64,000 nt of DNA from Phoenix dactylifera (lineage: Eukaryota > Streptophyta > Magnoliopsida > Arecales > Arecaceae). The translations under genes were made by a program, and so were the position numbers. The DNA lies in assembly GCF_009389715.1 (NCBI RefSeq), contig NC_052395.1, positions 25,821,670 through 25,885,669 of the forward strand, read 5' to 3'. Positions 10,244-21,806 of this stretch are shown piece after piece; position 1 is the stretch's first letter; each line of letters opens with the position of its first letter. Under the pieces are notes generated by a model, which saw only the letters and a program-made list of their open reading frames with translations, had not been told where the DNA came from and did no database searches.

Positions 10244-10689
10244 GAATTTCCTGAGGCCTAACCCTCGGATGCCTGGCTTAGCGCCGGAAGAATTTCCTGA
10301 GGCCTAACCCTCGGGTGCCTGGTTTAGCGCCGGAAGAATTTCCTGAGGCCTAACCCTCGGATGCCTGGCTTAGCGCCGGAAGAATTTCCTGAGGCCTAAC
10401 CCTCGGATGCCTGGCTTAGCGCCGGAAGAATTTCCTGAGGCCTAACCCTCGGATGCCTGGCTTAGCGCCGGAAGAATTCCCTGAGGCCTAACCCTCGGAT
10501 GCCTGGCTTAGCGCCGGAAGAAGTTCCTGAGGCCTAACCCTCGGATGCCTGGCTTAGCGCCGGAAGAAGTTCCTGAGGCCTAACCCTCGGATGCTTGGCT
10601 TAGCGCCGGAAGAAGTTCCTGAGGCCTAACCCTCGGATGCCTGGCTTAGCGTCGGAAGAAGTTCCTGAGGCCTAACCCTCGGATGAATT
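10244..10689. repeat. Tandem array B: nine to ten 46-bp units
   Basis: Units of GAATTTCCTGAGGCC...CTTAGCGCCG start at 10244, 10290, 10336, 10382, 10428, 10474, 10520, 10566, 10612 and 10658, a strict 46-bp period. It abuts array A with no gap. The unit resembles the GCGGAATTTCC..GAGGC..CCTCGGATGCC part of the 121-bp unit, so B probably arose from a segment of A. A gradient is visible: GAATTT in the left units, GAAGTT in the right ones. Confidence 0.95.
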
Positions 10690-10853
10690 TCAAGAGTCGG
10701 GAGTCAGCGAGACGCTACCAAGAGTTAAAAAGAAGAAGGACGAAAGTGAAATGAAGAAACTCTATTTGCATTAACTTTCATTGTTTCAGGGCCGAGACCC
10801 ATACAACTTGGCAAAACGCCAACACACAAAGAAAAGAACGAAAATACAGAAGG

Positions 10854-13222
10854 TCAGCTTGGAGGAACCCCCGGGTCGGGAACGCCGGCCACGTCCGCAG
10901 GGGGTAGGGAGACGGTTGGAGAAGCAGCAGGCAATGGCGCCGGAGGGGAGTCGAGAAGGGAGATCCCACTCAGGTCAATTTCGGGGTACTTAGCCGTCAC
11001 CCTTGCCAGGCCTTCCTCGAAGCCTAAGACAAAGGAGTCGGACCCCGCGTCCGACATGTCACGGACGAACTCGTCAGACTGACGATAGGCCTGTACCGCC
11101 TCCGATATATCACGGGTGAACTCGGCGGACTGACGATAAGCCTGTACCGCCTGACGCCCGATCTCCGCACTCTTCTCGGCCAGTGCCGCCTCTGCCCGCT
11201 CCATAATCTGAGCCTTCGCCTCCAAGACCTTCGCCACAATCCGGTCGTCCGCCTTGGAGGAGATCCTCAGCAGATCAGCCTGAGCCTCCTTGTGCTTCGC
11301 CTCGGCAGCAATGCGAGCAGCCTCAGCCTCCTCCAGGCGCGACTGAAGCTCCTGGTCGCTCGCGCGGGACTTCTCCAAGGCCGACTCCAATTCGCCCAGC
11401 TTGGCTTCAAGAGACCGGGTTCGGTTGCGGGCGTTGTCGGCTGACCGCTGGGCCTTCTCCCACCTCTCCCGGTAGTCGGCAGCCTTCCGGGACTGCTTCT
11501 CGGCCCGCTCCTCCGCCTTCTTGATCTCGCCCTCGAGACCCGAGGCAACCTTGAGTTGCTCCTGAGCCTCCAACAGTTGCTTCTCGAGGGTGACGAAGCC
11601 GAGTGCCCGCTCTTCGGCCACCTGGAGCCTCATCTCGAGGTCCCTGGTCGTCCTCCCCGCCGCAGCCTGACCTCCCTCCTCTACTGCCTTCAGTTGGCTC
11701 TCGGCCCTCGCCAGAAGCCTCGCCTGTTCCTCGTAGCACTCCTCCAGGCGGATCATGTACTGGGCGAGCTAAGAGATAGGAAAAACGAGGGCGTCAGGCG
11801 GGGATCAACAGAGCCTATAAATGATGAAAGCGACCAAAAGAACACTCACCGACATGAGACAGACGCAGCTGGCAGCCCCAACGTCAGGGACCCTCATCTC
11901 CCGGACCTGCCTGCGGTCCTTCTCCAGCAGTACCGTCTCGATGAGGCTTCGGGCGCCGGCGAAAGTGAAGGCCGACCCCGACTTCTCCCCGGAGTCGGAC
12001 GGTGGTTCCGCAGCCTTACCCTTACCCATCGCTTGGGGAAGAGTCATGCTGACCATGCTGGGGGCGGAGACCGCCCCTGGAATTGACAGGGTCCCGCTCG
12101 GCCGGGGCCTCGGCGCGTCCCTCCTCGTATCATCCGGAGCCGACCGAGTCAAAGGCTGGGCTGGGGACCGATCACGTCCGACCCGTCCATCTCGGCCGCG
12201 CCCGGGTGATGCCTCCGGAGAAACGGTAGTCTCGGCATCGAAGGGCTGATACAGCGTCAACTCCCGGTCCGCGCCCGCAGCGTCCCCCTGATCGGTGGGT
12301 CCGGACCCGTCTGTCGGCGTCGGAGTCGCCTGCCGGCGGGACTTCTTCGCCGGTGGGGCCCCGCTCGGAGGAGCTCGTTTCTTCCTCCGGACTGCTTCCA
12401 GTAGGGACGTCCTACCAACAGCCGTTGCCTTGTCCGACCGCATGACGTCGTCGATCTCTGCAAAAAGGACGAGGTGGTCGGAGGTTGAGAAACTGAAGGA
12501 AAGAACGAGACGAAAGAGGAGAAAAGAGCTAAAAAAGAAATGGTGGCGGGCTCACGGTCAGTGGGGACCGAGCTCAGACCAACGTTCACCAAGGTATCCT
12601 CGGAAATAAGGCAAGCCACCGAGGGGAGCCGGCCCTCGGCAACCAACCCCTTCAAGACGGCGACGCCATCGGATTCCTCCCTCGACAACCTCGATAGGCC
12701 AATCGGGGACTTCATCGGCGTCTCCCAGGTTGCCCTGATTCCCCAAGAGGGATCTACGTCAATGAAAAAGAAACGCTCCTTCCAGCCGTGAATGGAGGAA
12801 GGAGCCTCCTTGACGAGGCCGCACCCTCGCCGCGCCGCAAAGCACCACCACCCTTTGTCCTGGGGGTGGCCGCTCAGGCCGTAGCATTTCCAAAAGACAT
12901 TCAGGGTGGCGGGAACCTCGTGCATGCGGCAGAGAACCTGGAAGGCCGTCAGGGCGCGCCATGAGTTCGGCACCAGTTGCGTCGGCGCCACTCTTAAACT
13001 CCGAAGCACCTGCACAACTAAGTCCGAGGGGGGAAAGCGAAACCCAGCCTGAAGAATGCCCTCATTGATGGCGACCTTCCCTGGAGGAGGATGGGACATC
13101 CTCTCCTCAGGCCCCGGGAGCGTAACATTGCAGGCCTCGGGAAGGTGGTATCGAGCCACGAACCTATCTAGGTCTTCAGCGACCAGCTCCGTCTTAATGC
13201 GGTCTGCTCTCACTTCGCCCAT
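10854..13222 (-). CDS. Antisense ORF of the Tat/Retand-like element (three exons, 729 aa)
   Basis: Predicted as complement(join(10854..11768, 11850..12457, 12556..13222)). Introns of 98 and 81 bp start GT and end AG on the minus strand. Phases fit (667+608+915 nt = 730 codons with stop). Exon 1 (aa 1-222) has an N-terminal domain resembling the plant family called putative gypsy-type transposon (PF04195); the best region is aa 50-100 with GFRFPP, then VAPTQLVPNSWR. Exon 2 is basic and Pro/Ser-rich (nuclear-type KKRAPP and KKSRR clusters). Exon 3 (about aa 430-640) is a long Glu/Ala/Arg-rich coiled coil followed by a doubled AVQAYRQS motif and an acidic tail. Antisense ORFs in Tat elements are known, but their role is not established. 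It is not another pol gene: no RT or integrase motifs. The frame is intact and probably expressed. Confidence 0.85.
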
Positions 13223-13484
13223 CCCTAATGGCCAGTGAATCTACGGTCAGGACGGGGTCAAGAAGGGGGAAAGGACCGGAACGACTGGAGTACCCAAATA
13301 CAAAAGGAGAAAGTATGGAGAGCCTTAAATTGAAGAATGGGGCAACTCACCGGAAGAAAAGGAAGAACGGCTCCGAGAGCGTCAAAGGAGGAGCAAGCGA
13401 ACAGTCCGACGGCAATGGCGGCAGCGCAAAGGAGAAACTCGAAGATGTCTGTAAAGAGAAAGGCGGACGGAGGAGGGCCCCCGG

Positions 13485-13491
13485 TTAAATA
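13485..13491 (-). promoter_or_regulatory. TATA-like promoter of the antisense ORF
   Basis: On the minus strand the sequence reads CCTATTTAACC, a plant-type TATA (TATTTAA), about 265 bp before the antisense ATG at 13222. There is no better TATA between the 3' LTR and that ATG. It would give a 5' leader of roughly 230 nt and transcription towards the tandem arrays, independent of the LTR promoter. Assignment is from motif and position. Confidence 0.55.
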
Positions 13492-13742
13492 GGCGGAAAG
13501 GTGGGTGACGCCTCGGTGACGCCAGAGGACGTCTGGCTGCCGAAGGGTCGCTCGCGCCCCAAAGGCGAATCGACGCCATTAAGGAGGGATGTCCGCCGAA
13601 ATCCTCAGACTGCCAGGTCAGCAACAACCGCCGTACGCCATAAAGAAGGCGGGGAGCTCGAAGCGCGCGCGCCTCTCCGAGGGATGGCGGCAATCTCGAA
13701 GCATCACTCCCTTCACCCGTTCCCCTTCTGGTTTCAGGCTCG

Positions 13743-13757
13743 GAAGTGGGGGGCTAC
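13743..13757 (+). other. Polypurine tract (plus-strand priming)
   Basis: GAAGTGGGGGGCTAC lies directly before the TGTTACGG start of the 3' LTR. A purine run immediately 5' of the 3' LTR is the standard plus-strand primer site. The CTAC between the purine run and the LTR is slightly unusual. Confidence 0.8.
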
Positions 13758-14539
13758 TGTTACGGGGGAACTTAGCCACCATGCCCCACGTGACCGGCAC
13801 GCGCGCCCAGGAAGACTACGGCAGCCCCTTGATCCAGCAATCCGACCCCGAGTCGGACATCTTCAGCTCCGCAGCCCGACCCCGAGTCGGCTGCCCCTTG
13901 ATCCAGCAATCCGACCCCGAGTCGGACATCTTCGGCTCCGCAGCCCGACCCCGAGTCGGCTGCCCCTTGATCCAGCAATCCGACCCCGAGTCGGACATCT
14001 TCGTCTCCGCAGCCCGACCCCGAGTCGGACATCTCTCGACAACGACAGGCTATTTCCCAGAGGCACGCCGCGGCCCTCTGCTCCACTACTCCCTGCAACG
14101 GTCGTATCCGGCGCTGCTCCACGATCCCCTGTAACAGCCGTACAAAGCGGAGCTCCACTACGCCCTGTCATGGCCGTACCCAGCGCTGCCCCACGACGCC
14201 CTGTAACGGCCATGTCAGTGGCAGCTCCATCGTGCTACACGATGACCAACCCCCCAAAAGGGCCCCCCAGCCTGGTATATATGCGGCTGGGGGGAGAAGG
14301 GGGAGGGTAAGCAAGAACTTCCAGAGCATTCTCCTACTTGCTACTATTATCTTTCCTTCTCCTCCAATCTCCTCTGACTTGATCGTCGGAGGGCCCCCAC
14401 TACCCCAGTGGTGGTGCGAGGCTTGCTTGCAGGTTTTCCGGTGGAAAGTGGAGCGCAATCAACACCAACCAAGGCAACCCGAACGGAACCCCGTTCACAC
14501 CGCTGTGCCAATCGTTCTCGGTTTGGACCACCAGCAACA
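13758..14539 (+). repeat. 3' LTR of the Tat/Retand-like element
   Basis: It is 782 bp, with 779 of 782 positions equal to the 5' LTR and the same palindromes, 36-bp repeats and TATA. It ends GCAACA and is followed by the target duplication GTAAC (14540-14544). Its own promoter points into the flank at 14545 onward. Confidence 0.95.
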
Positions 14540-14544
14540 GTAAC

Positions 14545-16790
14545 TATTCCTTCATAAATATAGTAACTCAGAATTAAGTAAAACAAAAGAGCATACACAC
14601 AATTGCAGGTAAAATAAAATCATTGATCAGCTTGTTTAGAACTGTCAAGGTGAATTTAATAATATATGTTTCAGTAACCTAGAGAAACACATTTAAACAT
14701 GGGAGAAAAAAAAGAAGACAACGTAAAAACATGCAACCTTAGGAAAAGAACAGTGATTTAAGATATAAATTTTCTCTTGAACTCAATCTACCTTGTGCTT
14801 CTTAAATTTTTCCCTCCCCTACTAGCATTCATGAAGCTAGTAGTGTTGTTGTCTTCCTTCTCTTTTAGAGGTAATGTTCTAATTGTCACAGAATCCATTC
14901 ATCGAGCCAAGTAATCTGTTACAGAACCACAAATGCAGCACTACATAAATTTCAAGTTATCATTATAGAAATCAAGATGGTCAAGATTATGGCAACATAA
15001 TCTATTTGTAATGATGAAAAGAAGAAAAAAGTTAGACATTATATTGAGTAGATTGTCTAGCCCTTATTACGGTTATGCTCTCTGAGCAGTTAAATGAAAC
15101 TTCACCATGAGGAACATAACCTCAAGTTCAATATGAAATGTGGATGAACCTAGATCATTGGAAATTCATTGCAGACTTTCATATTTGATTTGATAGTTTA
15201 GTGCATGGTTATCAATTATTTTCCATGCTCCTAGTATTGAACTTTCTTAGCATGCAGGATAAGTTTAAGAAAATGAAAACAATAGTGATAAGCACGCTGA
15301 GAATACATGCCTACGTAGGAGTCATGAGAACTTTATTTTGGCAAAGCATTTTCCATTTTGTGTAAGTCAAGGTATGAACTTTATCACTTTAGCTTCCCTC
15401 TGATTTTGTATTATTTCTTAAACCAACAATTAGAAACATAAAAAGAATGAGATATTAAAAAATAATAAGGTTTTGGATTCTTTTCCTTCCCCTTCTCATT
15501 GTTAATGCACAACTATTCTCCACATGCAATGCACATGTTTTGTTCAAGAGAGGTATTATAATTGTTGGCCCTATTGGTCTGTAAACGGTACTCTAAAAGG
15601 CTTCCTCAGTCCTTCCATCAAATTCTTAGCATTGGCACAAAGGTCCATCAAGTGTGCTGGACATAGCTCTTTTGCAATATATACAGAGGAGTTATCGACA
15701 CAGCAAGAATAGGCAAAAAGAAAAGGGCATAGAAATGAAGAACCGCATTGTCTTCCAATGCAATCTATTGAAAACTGAAGAGTACCATAATTTTATTTTT
15801 CCATTTTTGTGACTACTCATCTATCTCCTATTTCTGGGTTAGGTGTACATTGATCACTATTCTGTTATTCCCCTTCCTTATCCTCCTATGGTTGTCACTA
15901 GTTATGATGCACGTGCAGCTGCATGTTGCTGCTCAATATTTTAGGTTTGGGATAATTAACTAAAGTCCAAATTGTAAAACGATAAGAAAATAATTAACTC
16001 ATACTTAACTTTTTTTCGAATGCATTACATCTCACCTTCATCTTGTGGTTCAGAACTCTCTCCGTCTTTCTCTCTTCCCTTGAAAGTTCCTAAGAGTCCA
16101 GATACACCAAGATATCTTTCATAGAAGTTTTTGAATTCCTTCTTTCTCGCTAAATCATATTTTCTCACCTATTTCTACGTATTGTCTTTACTCCGTCCTT
16201 TATTCTCAAACTTCAAAAATGCTAGAATCTATTCTTGTATAGAAGTCTATCATGTTTTACGCCTTCTAAGAGAAAAATCTAATCAGGGTTATCATAATAA
16301 TATGTTAAATATTTAATGGAGTATTCTGATTAAAGTTATTTTTGGAATTGAAAGATTGGGAAATCAAGCCAACTTTGTGTAGTTCAAGTATTTCGTGTGT
16401 GATGTTGAGAGGGCATTAACCTTTTAAAATTTTGTAGTTCATATATTTTGTTACTTGTTGAAACAGTTCGTTACATCATTTTCCTTGGTAAGTTCTTACT
16501 TCCTCGATTTTTTTTCTTTCTATGATTTCTAAGACATTTATTGTTTCCAGAACATGTCTTACAAAGTGTTTTCTGCTATTATTTTTCACTGCCAACTTTC
16601 AAGTTATAGCTGCCTCACTACTTTCTCTCTAGATTTGCATATCGAATATACTGTTACAAAGGTCCGGAAACATGAAGTCCTCTTTATGAGTATAGAGAAG
16701 TTCTAACATAGCATCTAGCAAGCATAACTCAGGTGTCTTTATAAATTAAACATAAAGACTCTTTATCTGCTTTAAAGAAGACAACAATGA
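14545..16790. other. AT-rich intergenic stretch
   Basis: No intact gene is seen. On the minus strand around 16020-16125 a short open segment (starting FYERYLG, ending SSEPQDEGE) lies downstream of the neuroguidin-like remnant. It could be one of its later exons, but the match is too weak to call. No RNA gene was recognised. Confidence 0.5.
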
Positions 16791-16804
16791 TTCTACATAC
16801 CTAT

Positions 16805-19046
16805 TTTTCGACTTCCTCATGTGCTTTTCTATCTTTTTGTCCAGTTTTGTAACTGGTGCATGAGTAAAAGGCTCTTCTTCCTGTCTCATGCGCACCCCTC
16901 ACTTTGCTTTGTACCTCGTAAGCTCTCTGCTGTCAGCTCCTACGATTTCTTTCACCTATAGAAAAATTGCAGCAGATGATTAATAAGTCCACCATTCAGT
17001 CGGATTATCAATATGAACCTTAACCAAAAATTTACCTCCTATGATCTATCTTGAAATCATCCATCTGTTCTTTAGCAATAAGCACTTTGTTTTGCCTGTC
17101 AAAACAGTTCTTTTTCCCTTCTCAAAGCCTGCTTCTCCTGTTTTGTTTTCTTATCCTCATCCATGCTTGTATGGGCAAACCTTGGGGGACGTTAGACACC
17201 TCCATGAACCTAAAGTGCAGCATAACACAGTTTTAGGAATCTATCCTCACTGTACTGCAAACATGTATAGATTCCGTTCCCTCATTCACATAACTCAGAT
17301 TCAACTCCAAACATAAAGGATTAAGATATCTAAAGACCTAGACAATGCTTTCCCATCATAGTCATGTTTCAATTAAGTAGTTCGATAATTCAGAAAGAAA
17401 GAAAAAGAATATACTTGACTGGAAACAAGCAGAAGGCACAAGACGAACACACATGCTTCTGCAAGCATCTAAAAGAATCTGAAAGCTCAAAGCATTCAAG
17501 CAAAGTAGAGGAAACTTTAACTAGGAAAATTCTGAAAAAAAAATTGAGAAGACATGATAACCAATTAAAACTAAGAGTTTCACTGGAGTATCAAATCATA
17601 GCCAGGCAATTTAAAATATCTGGACATATTAACTATTACAAGATTCCCAACCTTATCAATCTATCTAATGTCTCCATTTTTCAATCTTCCTTCCAAACTT
17701 CAACAAATCTGCTGATTACTTCCCTGGTGTGCCGTCTAGCATGGTAACGTGGCAATGAACTGGTATGACAAAGAGATGGAGCAAACATGGCAATGAACTG
17801 GTATGACCCAAAAAAAAAAACTCCAGATGACACAGCAAGAAGTAGGATTGACCATATATGAGCATTGGACTTCAAACAACAAACCAGACCACCATATAAC
17901 GAATCGAAATTACAAGTTTTGGAGGAGGAAAAGATGAATACAGTCATGAAAACCTGGGCAGCCTGTGTTAACTTGCTAACAAGCATATCAGGATTTGGGG
18001 ATACTTCAACAGGTCCTCCTCCTCTTGCGTCTCATCTTTCTCTGTCTCATCAATGCTTACTGTTTTCTCAGATGCAACATTCCCAGCAACCCGGATGAGC
18101 TTTCAATCTTGGTATTCAAGCTTCTTATGTATTGGATGAATAATATTACATTTTTTTTTAAGAATATAAGATGATCAACAATCAGTTGAAAAGTAAACAT
18201 AAATCAAGGAAAGTGGAAAAAAGACAGAGACCTTTTCAAGAAACAATCTGTTGTCGAGAAGGCTCCAGACAACATGATGGCCCTCAATTGACAACCCTTT
18301 TGCCTTTTGAAGAAAACAATGGACTGACAGTAGCTCAGAAGCAAAAGATGCTTTGCCACTAGGTAGCTCATCCGGTCATCCCATCTACTGTTAGGAATTG
18401 TTTTTGCCTCACCTAAGGAGCAAACAATGTAGAACAAAGTATCTGTTTATTTGGAAAATCAACTAAAAATCAAGAATAATTCAATATGGAAAAAATTTCA
18501 AACTATTATAAATTTTTGTTATATTGTCTTTAGTTTTGATATATCGATACTCTCTGATGCTTATCTTACTATCCTACCATGACATTATAGATTTCTCTAT
18601 CAGTAATCCTCAAATTTTCTTTCAAAAACTCAGGACAAAACCTAAAAAAAAAGGATGGAAGCGCAAAATTCACCAACAGTTTCTTTTGCAGGTAGAAACC
18701 CAGGAAAGACAACATAACACTATAGATTTCTATACCACGAATCCTTAAAAACTTTGTTTCAAGAAACCTCCGAATAAATCCAGGTTAAAGAAGAGAAAAA
18801 CAAAAAAGTAAAAAACTTACCAAGAATTTCTTTTTGCTAACAAAAAACCCAAGAAAGATATTTGTTTGTTAGAATTATTTCACTTGTATATTAAATAAGT
18901 CTTTTCTTTTTTTTTTCTTTTAAGAGCATAAAGACGGAGAGGGTGAGTTCAGGCAAAACATTTTGGGTGGGGGTTTCCACCTTGCTCCTCATGGAATCAA
19001 ATCCATCCAACATCTCTTTCAGAACCTTAACGAGCCGAGGAGCTTC
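16805..19046 (-). pseudogene. Decayed neuroguidin-like (Sas10/Utp3/C1D family) gene
   Basis: Five collinear minus-strand fragments match the plant neuroguidin/Sas10-Utp3-C1D family as I know it. About 19046-18940 has APRLVKVLKEM. About 18371-18270 has AKHLLLLSYCQSIV. About 18128-17955 has KKLEYQ, then RVAGNVASEKT and DLLKYP. About 17164-17075 has MDEDKKTKQEKQALRREKEL. About 16961-16805 has GADSRELTRYKAK, then EEEPFTHAPVTKL. Several fragments contain stops (after EYQD, after REKELF, after YKAK) and frames change within fragments 2 and 3, so no normal protein can be made. Introns are still visible, so it is a decayed gene copy and not a processed retrocopy. Intact members act in rRNA processing with the U3 particle. 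A GC-rich patch at 19150-19430 may be its old promoter or first exon. Confidence 0.75.
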
Positions 19047-19049
19047 CCT

Positions 19050-21400
19050 AGATCGATTAGTTTAGTTAAAATCCAAAAATTATCAGGCCTCGATCGATTT
19101 TATGCCAAAAATATCACCACTGATACGATCAAGAAATCGAGAGAGAGATCCAGAATTTGATGGAGATTCACCTAGTTAGAGTTTCATCGCTGCCGAGTTC
19201 GCATCTTCGTGGCTGTCCTGTAGCCAATATTCTCGCTGCCGTCGCCGCCGGCCTCCGTCGACCGCTCTAATCGGCGCCTTTTTAGCAACGCTGGGGTAAA
19301 GGCGGCGATCCTCGGCTACTACCGAACGGTCCGATACGAACCGGGTGAGTTCCGGTTCTGACCCTAGGTGGAACGTGCCCTCTGGTTCGGCTCCGGATTT
19401 CATGTAGTTAGGCCGGGTCTAAAGCCAGCCTCTAGCTTGTGGTCATGGACATATGGCCTTGGGTGGCTCGGAATTCAGGTAGGCGTGTATCAGAATTGGG
19501 GGTACATGATCCATTGGCATTCTATGGCGCTGATCGAATGACAAGAAAATCAGACGTAACTGATCTCACTTGGTGATGATTTGATGGTCAGATCTGGGTA
19601 GTGCAAATGTAGCATCTGATTCTAGGCCGAGCACAATTCTACATATGTATGTAATTTTGCGACCAGCATGGTGTTGTTTTCTGTGTTTACTCAATGTGTC
19701 GAGGCTTATTTTATTTGACACGCGGTTTTTTTTCCTATCAATTCCGCAATGCTAGCTGTTTGTAATGGGGCTCTAATTTGTAATGGTATTCCCATTTAGG
19801 AGGAATAAGGATGAGCACCGGAGAGAAGGATGAATATTACCTATTTATAAAAGAGAGGCATAATTTGTCTGAAGATAAATTAAAATTCCCACTAATATGG
19901 ATGATCATGCTTGGATTTTCATGGATATGAAAGATCCTTTGAACAACGTGCAGATCGTTTCAGTATATGAAAGTATTTCATGGAGGAAGATATAAGGCAA
20001 AAGTAGAGGGCTCAAAAGAATTGGAAGAGATAGAGCAAATTACAGATGGTGGAAGTAATGCCTTGGTACAATAGTAGTACTTGGTTAGCAAATCAAAATA
20101 ATACTTGCAGGATTTCTACTCTGCAAGTATCAAGAAGGTGATGACGAATATTTTGTTAGCCTCTTGATCATCAGCCAGCGAGATGTGGAGGGTATTGTTT
20201 ACGCTCTATATCTACAAGATAGCTGACGATCAGAGCAAGCACCACGTGGATGAGGTGTGATAAAACCAGAATGGGTGAGAATCATATGGCCCTTGTTGGA
20301 CTGGGGAGAGTTTGACCATGCTAAATTTTATTGAGTGAGAAGGTATAGATTGAAGAAGAAATGTTCGGTCAAATGCAGGCTGAGGCCGAAAACCTAGAAC
20401 TTAGCTGTGATGAACCGTAATACATAAAAATAGACCGAGGTGACTCAAGCAATCTCAGAAGTTATATCAAATACATAATTGTATCTTAGGCCAAAACGAA
20501 AATAATTATCGGTGTGACTGATGCAGGGTAATTGTGCTGGCGAACGTGCATTGTGAAGAATAACTAGCATTAGTTACTAGAGCTATCAATAGTGGAGGTG
20601 AGACGTAAGAGAAACTGTTAGTGTACAATTACTATATGTTAGTATAATAAGTAGAAATCATATTTCATAGTGGGTTCCTTCAACAATTAATCCAATGCAT
20701 CTTTATCTTATCTTAATTTTACTCTATAATTTATCTTAAGAGTAGGCATGACTCAAATTTTTATCGTAGCCCAAAGTTATACCTCCACCATAGTTCAATA
20801 CTACATCCTTCTACCATGCGTAGAATTACACCCCTTATCCTTCGAACGATGGTGTAATGATGGTGAAAGTCCCTTAAGATTATGGCACCTAGATCTACGC
20901 TATTTTTTATCCTTCATATTCGACTATCTTTCAATTGATCGGATGCTATTATCATGCCCACGCGCCCCAACCCTTGCTATCTGGTTTGTCTCCACTCTCC
21001 TCTACCGCACTCGGATGGGTCTCCGTTAGCGGGTTTGTAATACGTTCGAACAGTAAGAGCGCCAACAAATACAAATCTTGCAAGGGACATTTTTTAACAT
21101 TTCTTAGTCATAAGCATCATCTAGTCTATTGTAGAAAAGATGAGGTTAATCACACCTTTAAAATTCATAGAGGTGGATGGGTTCAAAAATTCCTTAGTCT
21201 ACATAGTTATTTATCTAAACTGCAAAAAATTCTCGACATGAAAACACTGAGACAAATGGCTGACCTTTGAATAGGAAAAAGAATGGATCTGCATGTCCCA
21301 AATGAATTGGCTTATTCAAAAAAAGCTTTGTTCTTTGAAAGATCTATCTCGTGTCGTGTCATGAGCCATACTCAAACCCTTCTTTTACGGTGCCCATGAT
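19050..21400. other. Intergenic region without recognised genes
   Basis: The left 400 bases are relatively GC-rich and contain a 75-codon minus-strand ORF (19176-19403) that I do not recognise. It could be the leader of the neighbouring decayed gene. The rest is AT-rich with only short, unconserved ORFs, and no repeat boundary could be fixed. Confidence 0.5.
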
Positions 21401-21409
21401 TTTTCCGTA

Positions 21410-21806
21410 TGTTGGAACAGACTCACCAGAAGAGTCCGAGTCTTCTGTGCAAGTAAAGGAGAAGTGCAATCATAGAAATTCATAGCTGTCACAACAGCTG
21501 TAAATTTGAATTTCAAATTCATTCAAATTTGAATTTCAAATTCATTCAAATTTGAATTTCAAATTCATTCAAATTTGGACTCACCAGAAGAGAAATTCTT
21601 AGTCATCACAATAGCTGTCAAATTTGGACTCTCCGGAAAAAGAATTCTTAACTGTCATAACAGCTGTAAATTTGAATTTCAAATTCATTCAAATTTGAAT
21701 TTCAAATACGCTATACTTATATAAATCTGTAAACATGATGAATGTAAAATTAAATAAAAACGAAAAGTTCTTTTCCTCAACTCTTATCTTGAATTTCTTT
21801 ACCATA
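21410..21806 (+). repeat. Possible solo LTR or LTR fragment with 23-bp AATTTGAATTTCAAATT repeats
   Basis: It starts TGTTGGAACA and has a TATA-like TATACTTATATAAATC near 21706, an AATAAA about 40 bp later, and a possible CA end near 21806, all as in a short LTR. A self-complementary 23-bp unit (TTTGAATTTCAAATTCATTCAAA) is repeated at 21503-21575 and again at 21668-21705. GGACTCACCAGAAGAG-like words recur at 21419, 21577 and 21625. No matching TSD was found, so the solo-LTR call is tentative; the repeats themselves are plain. Confidence 0.4.

Larger units (their letters stand above)
1573..14539 (+). mobile_element. Complete Ty3/gypsy LTR retrotransposon, Tat/Retand-like
   Basis: The element is 12,967 bp, bounded by two 782-bp LTRs that begin TGTTACGG and end GCAACA. 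It is flanked by a perfect 5-bp target duplication GTAAC (1568-1572 and 14540-14544). The LTRs differ at only three positions (1623/13808, 1955/14140, 2252/14437), so the insertion is recent. In order it holds a primer-binding site, one gag-pol frame, a non-coding segment with duplicated motifs, a 121-bp array, a 46-bp array, an antisense three-exon ORF, and a polypurine tract. Lineage evidence: a second, separate RNase H domain after the RT-linked one, no chromodomain, and an antisense ORF in the long 3' region, all known traits of Tat-lineage elements. Both coding units are open, so it may be autonomous. The family name is not determinable from sequence alone. Confidence 0.95.

Noticed and set aside
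10244..10689. CRISPR-like appearance of the 46-bp array
   Set aside because: Units are contiguous with no unique spacers and lie inside a plant retrotransposon.
19176..19403. 75-codon minus-strand ORF upstream of the decayed neuroguidin-like gene
   Set aside because: No recognisable motif and no supported splice link; it may be leader sequence only.
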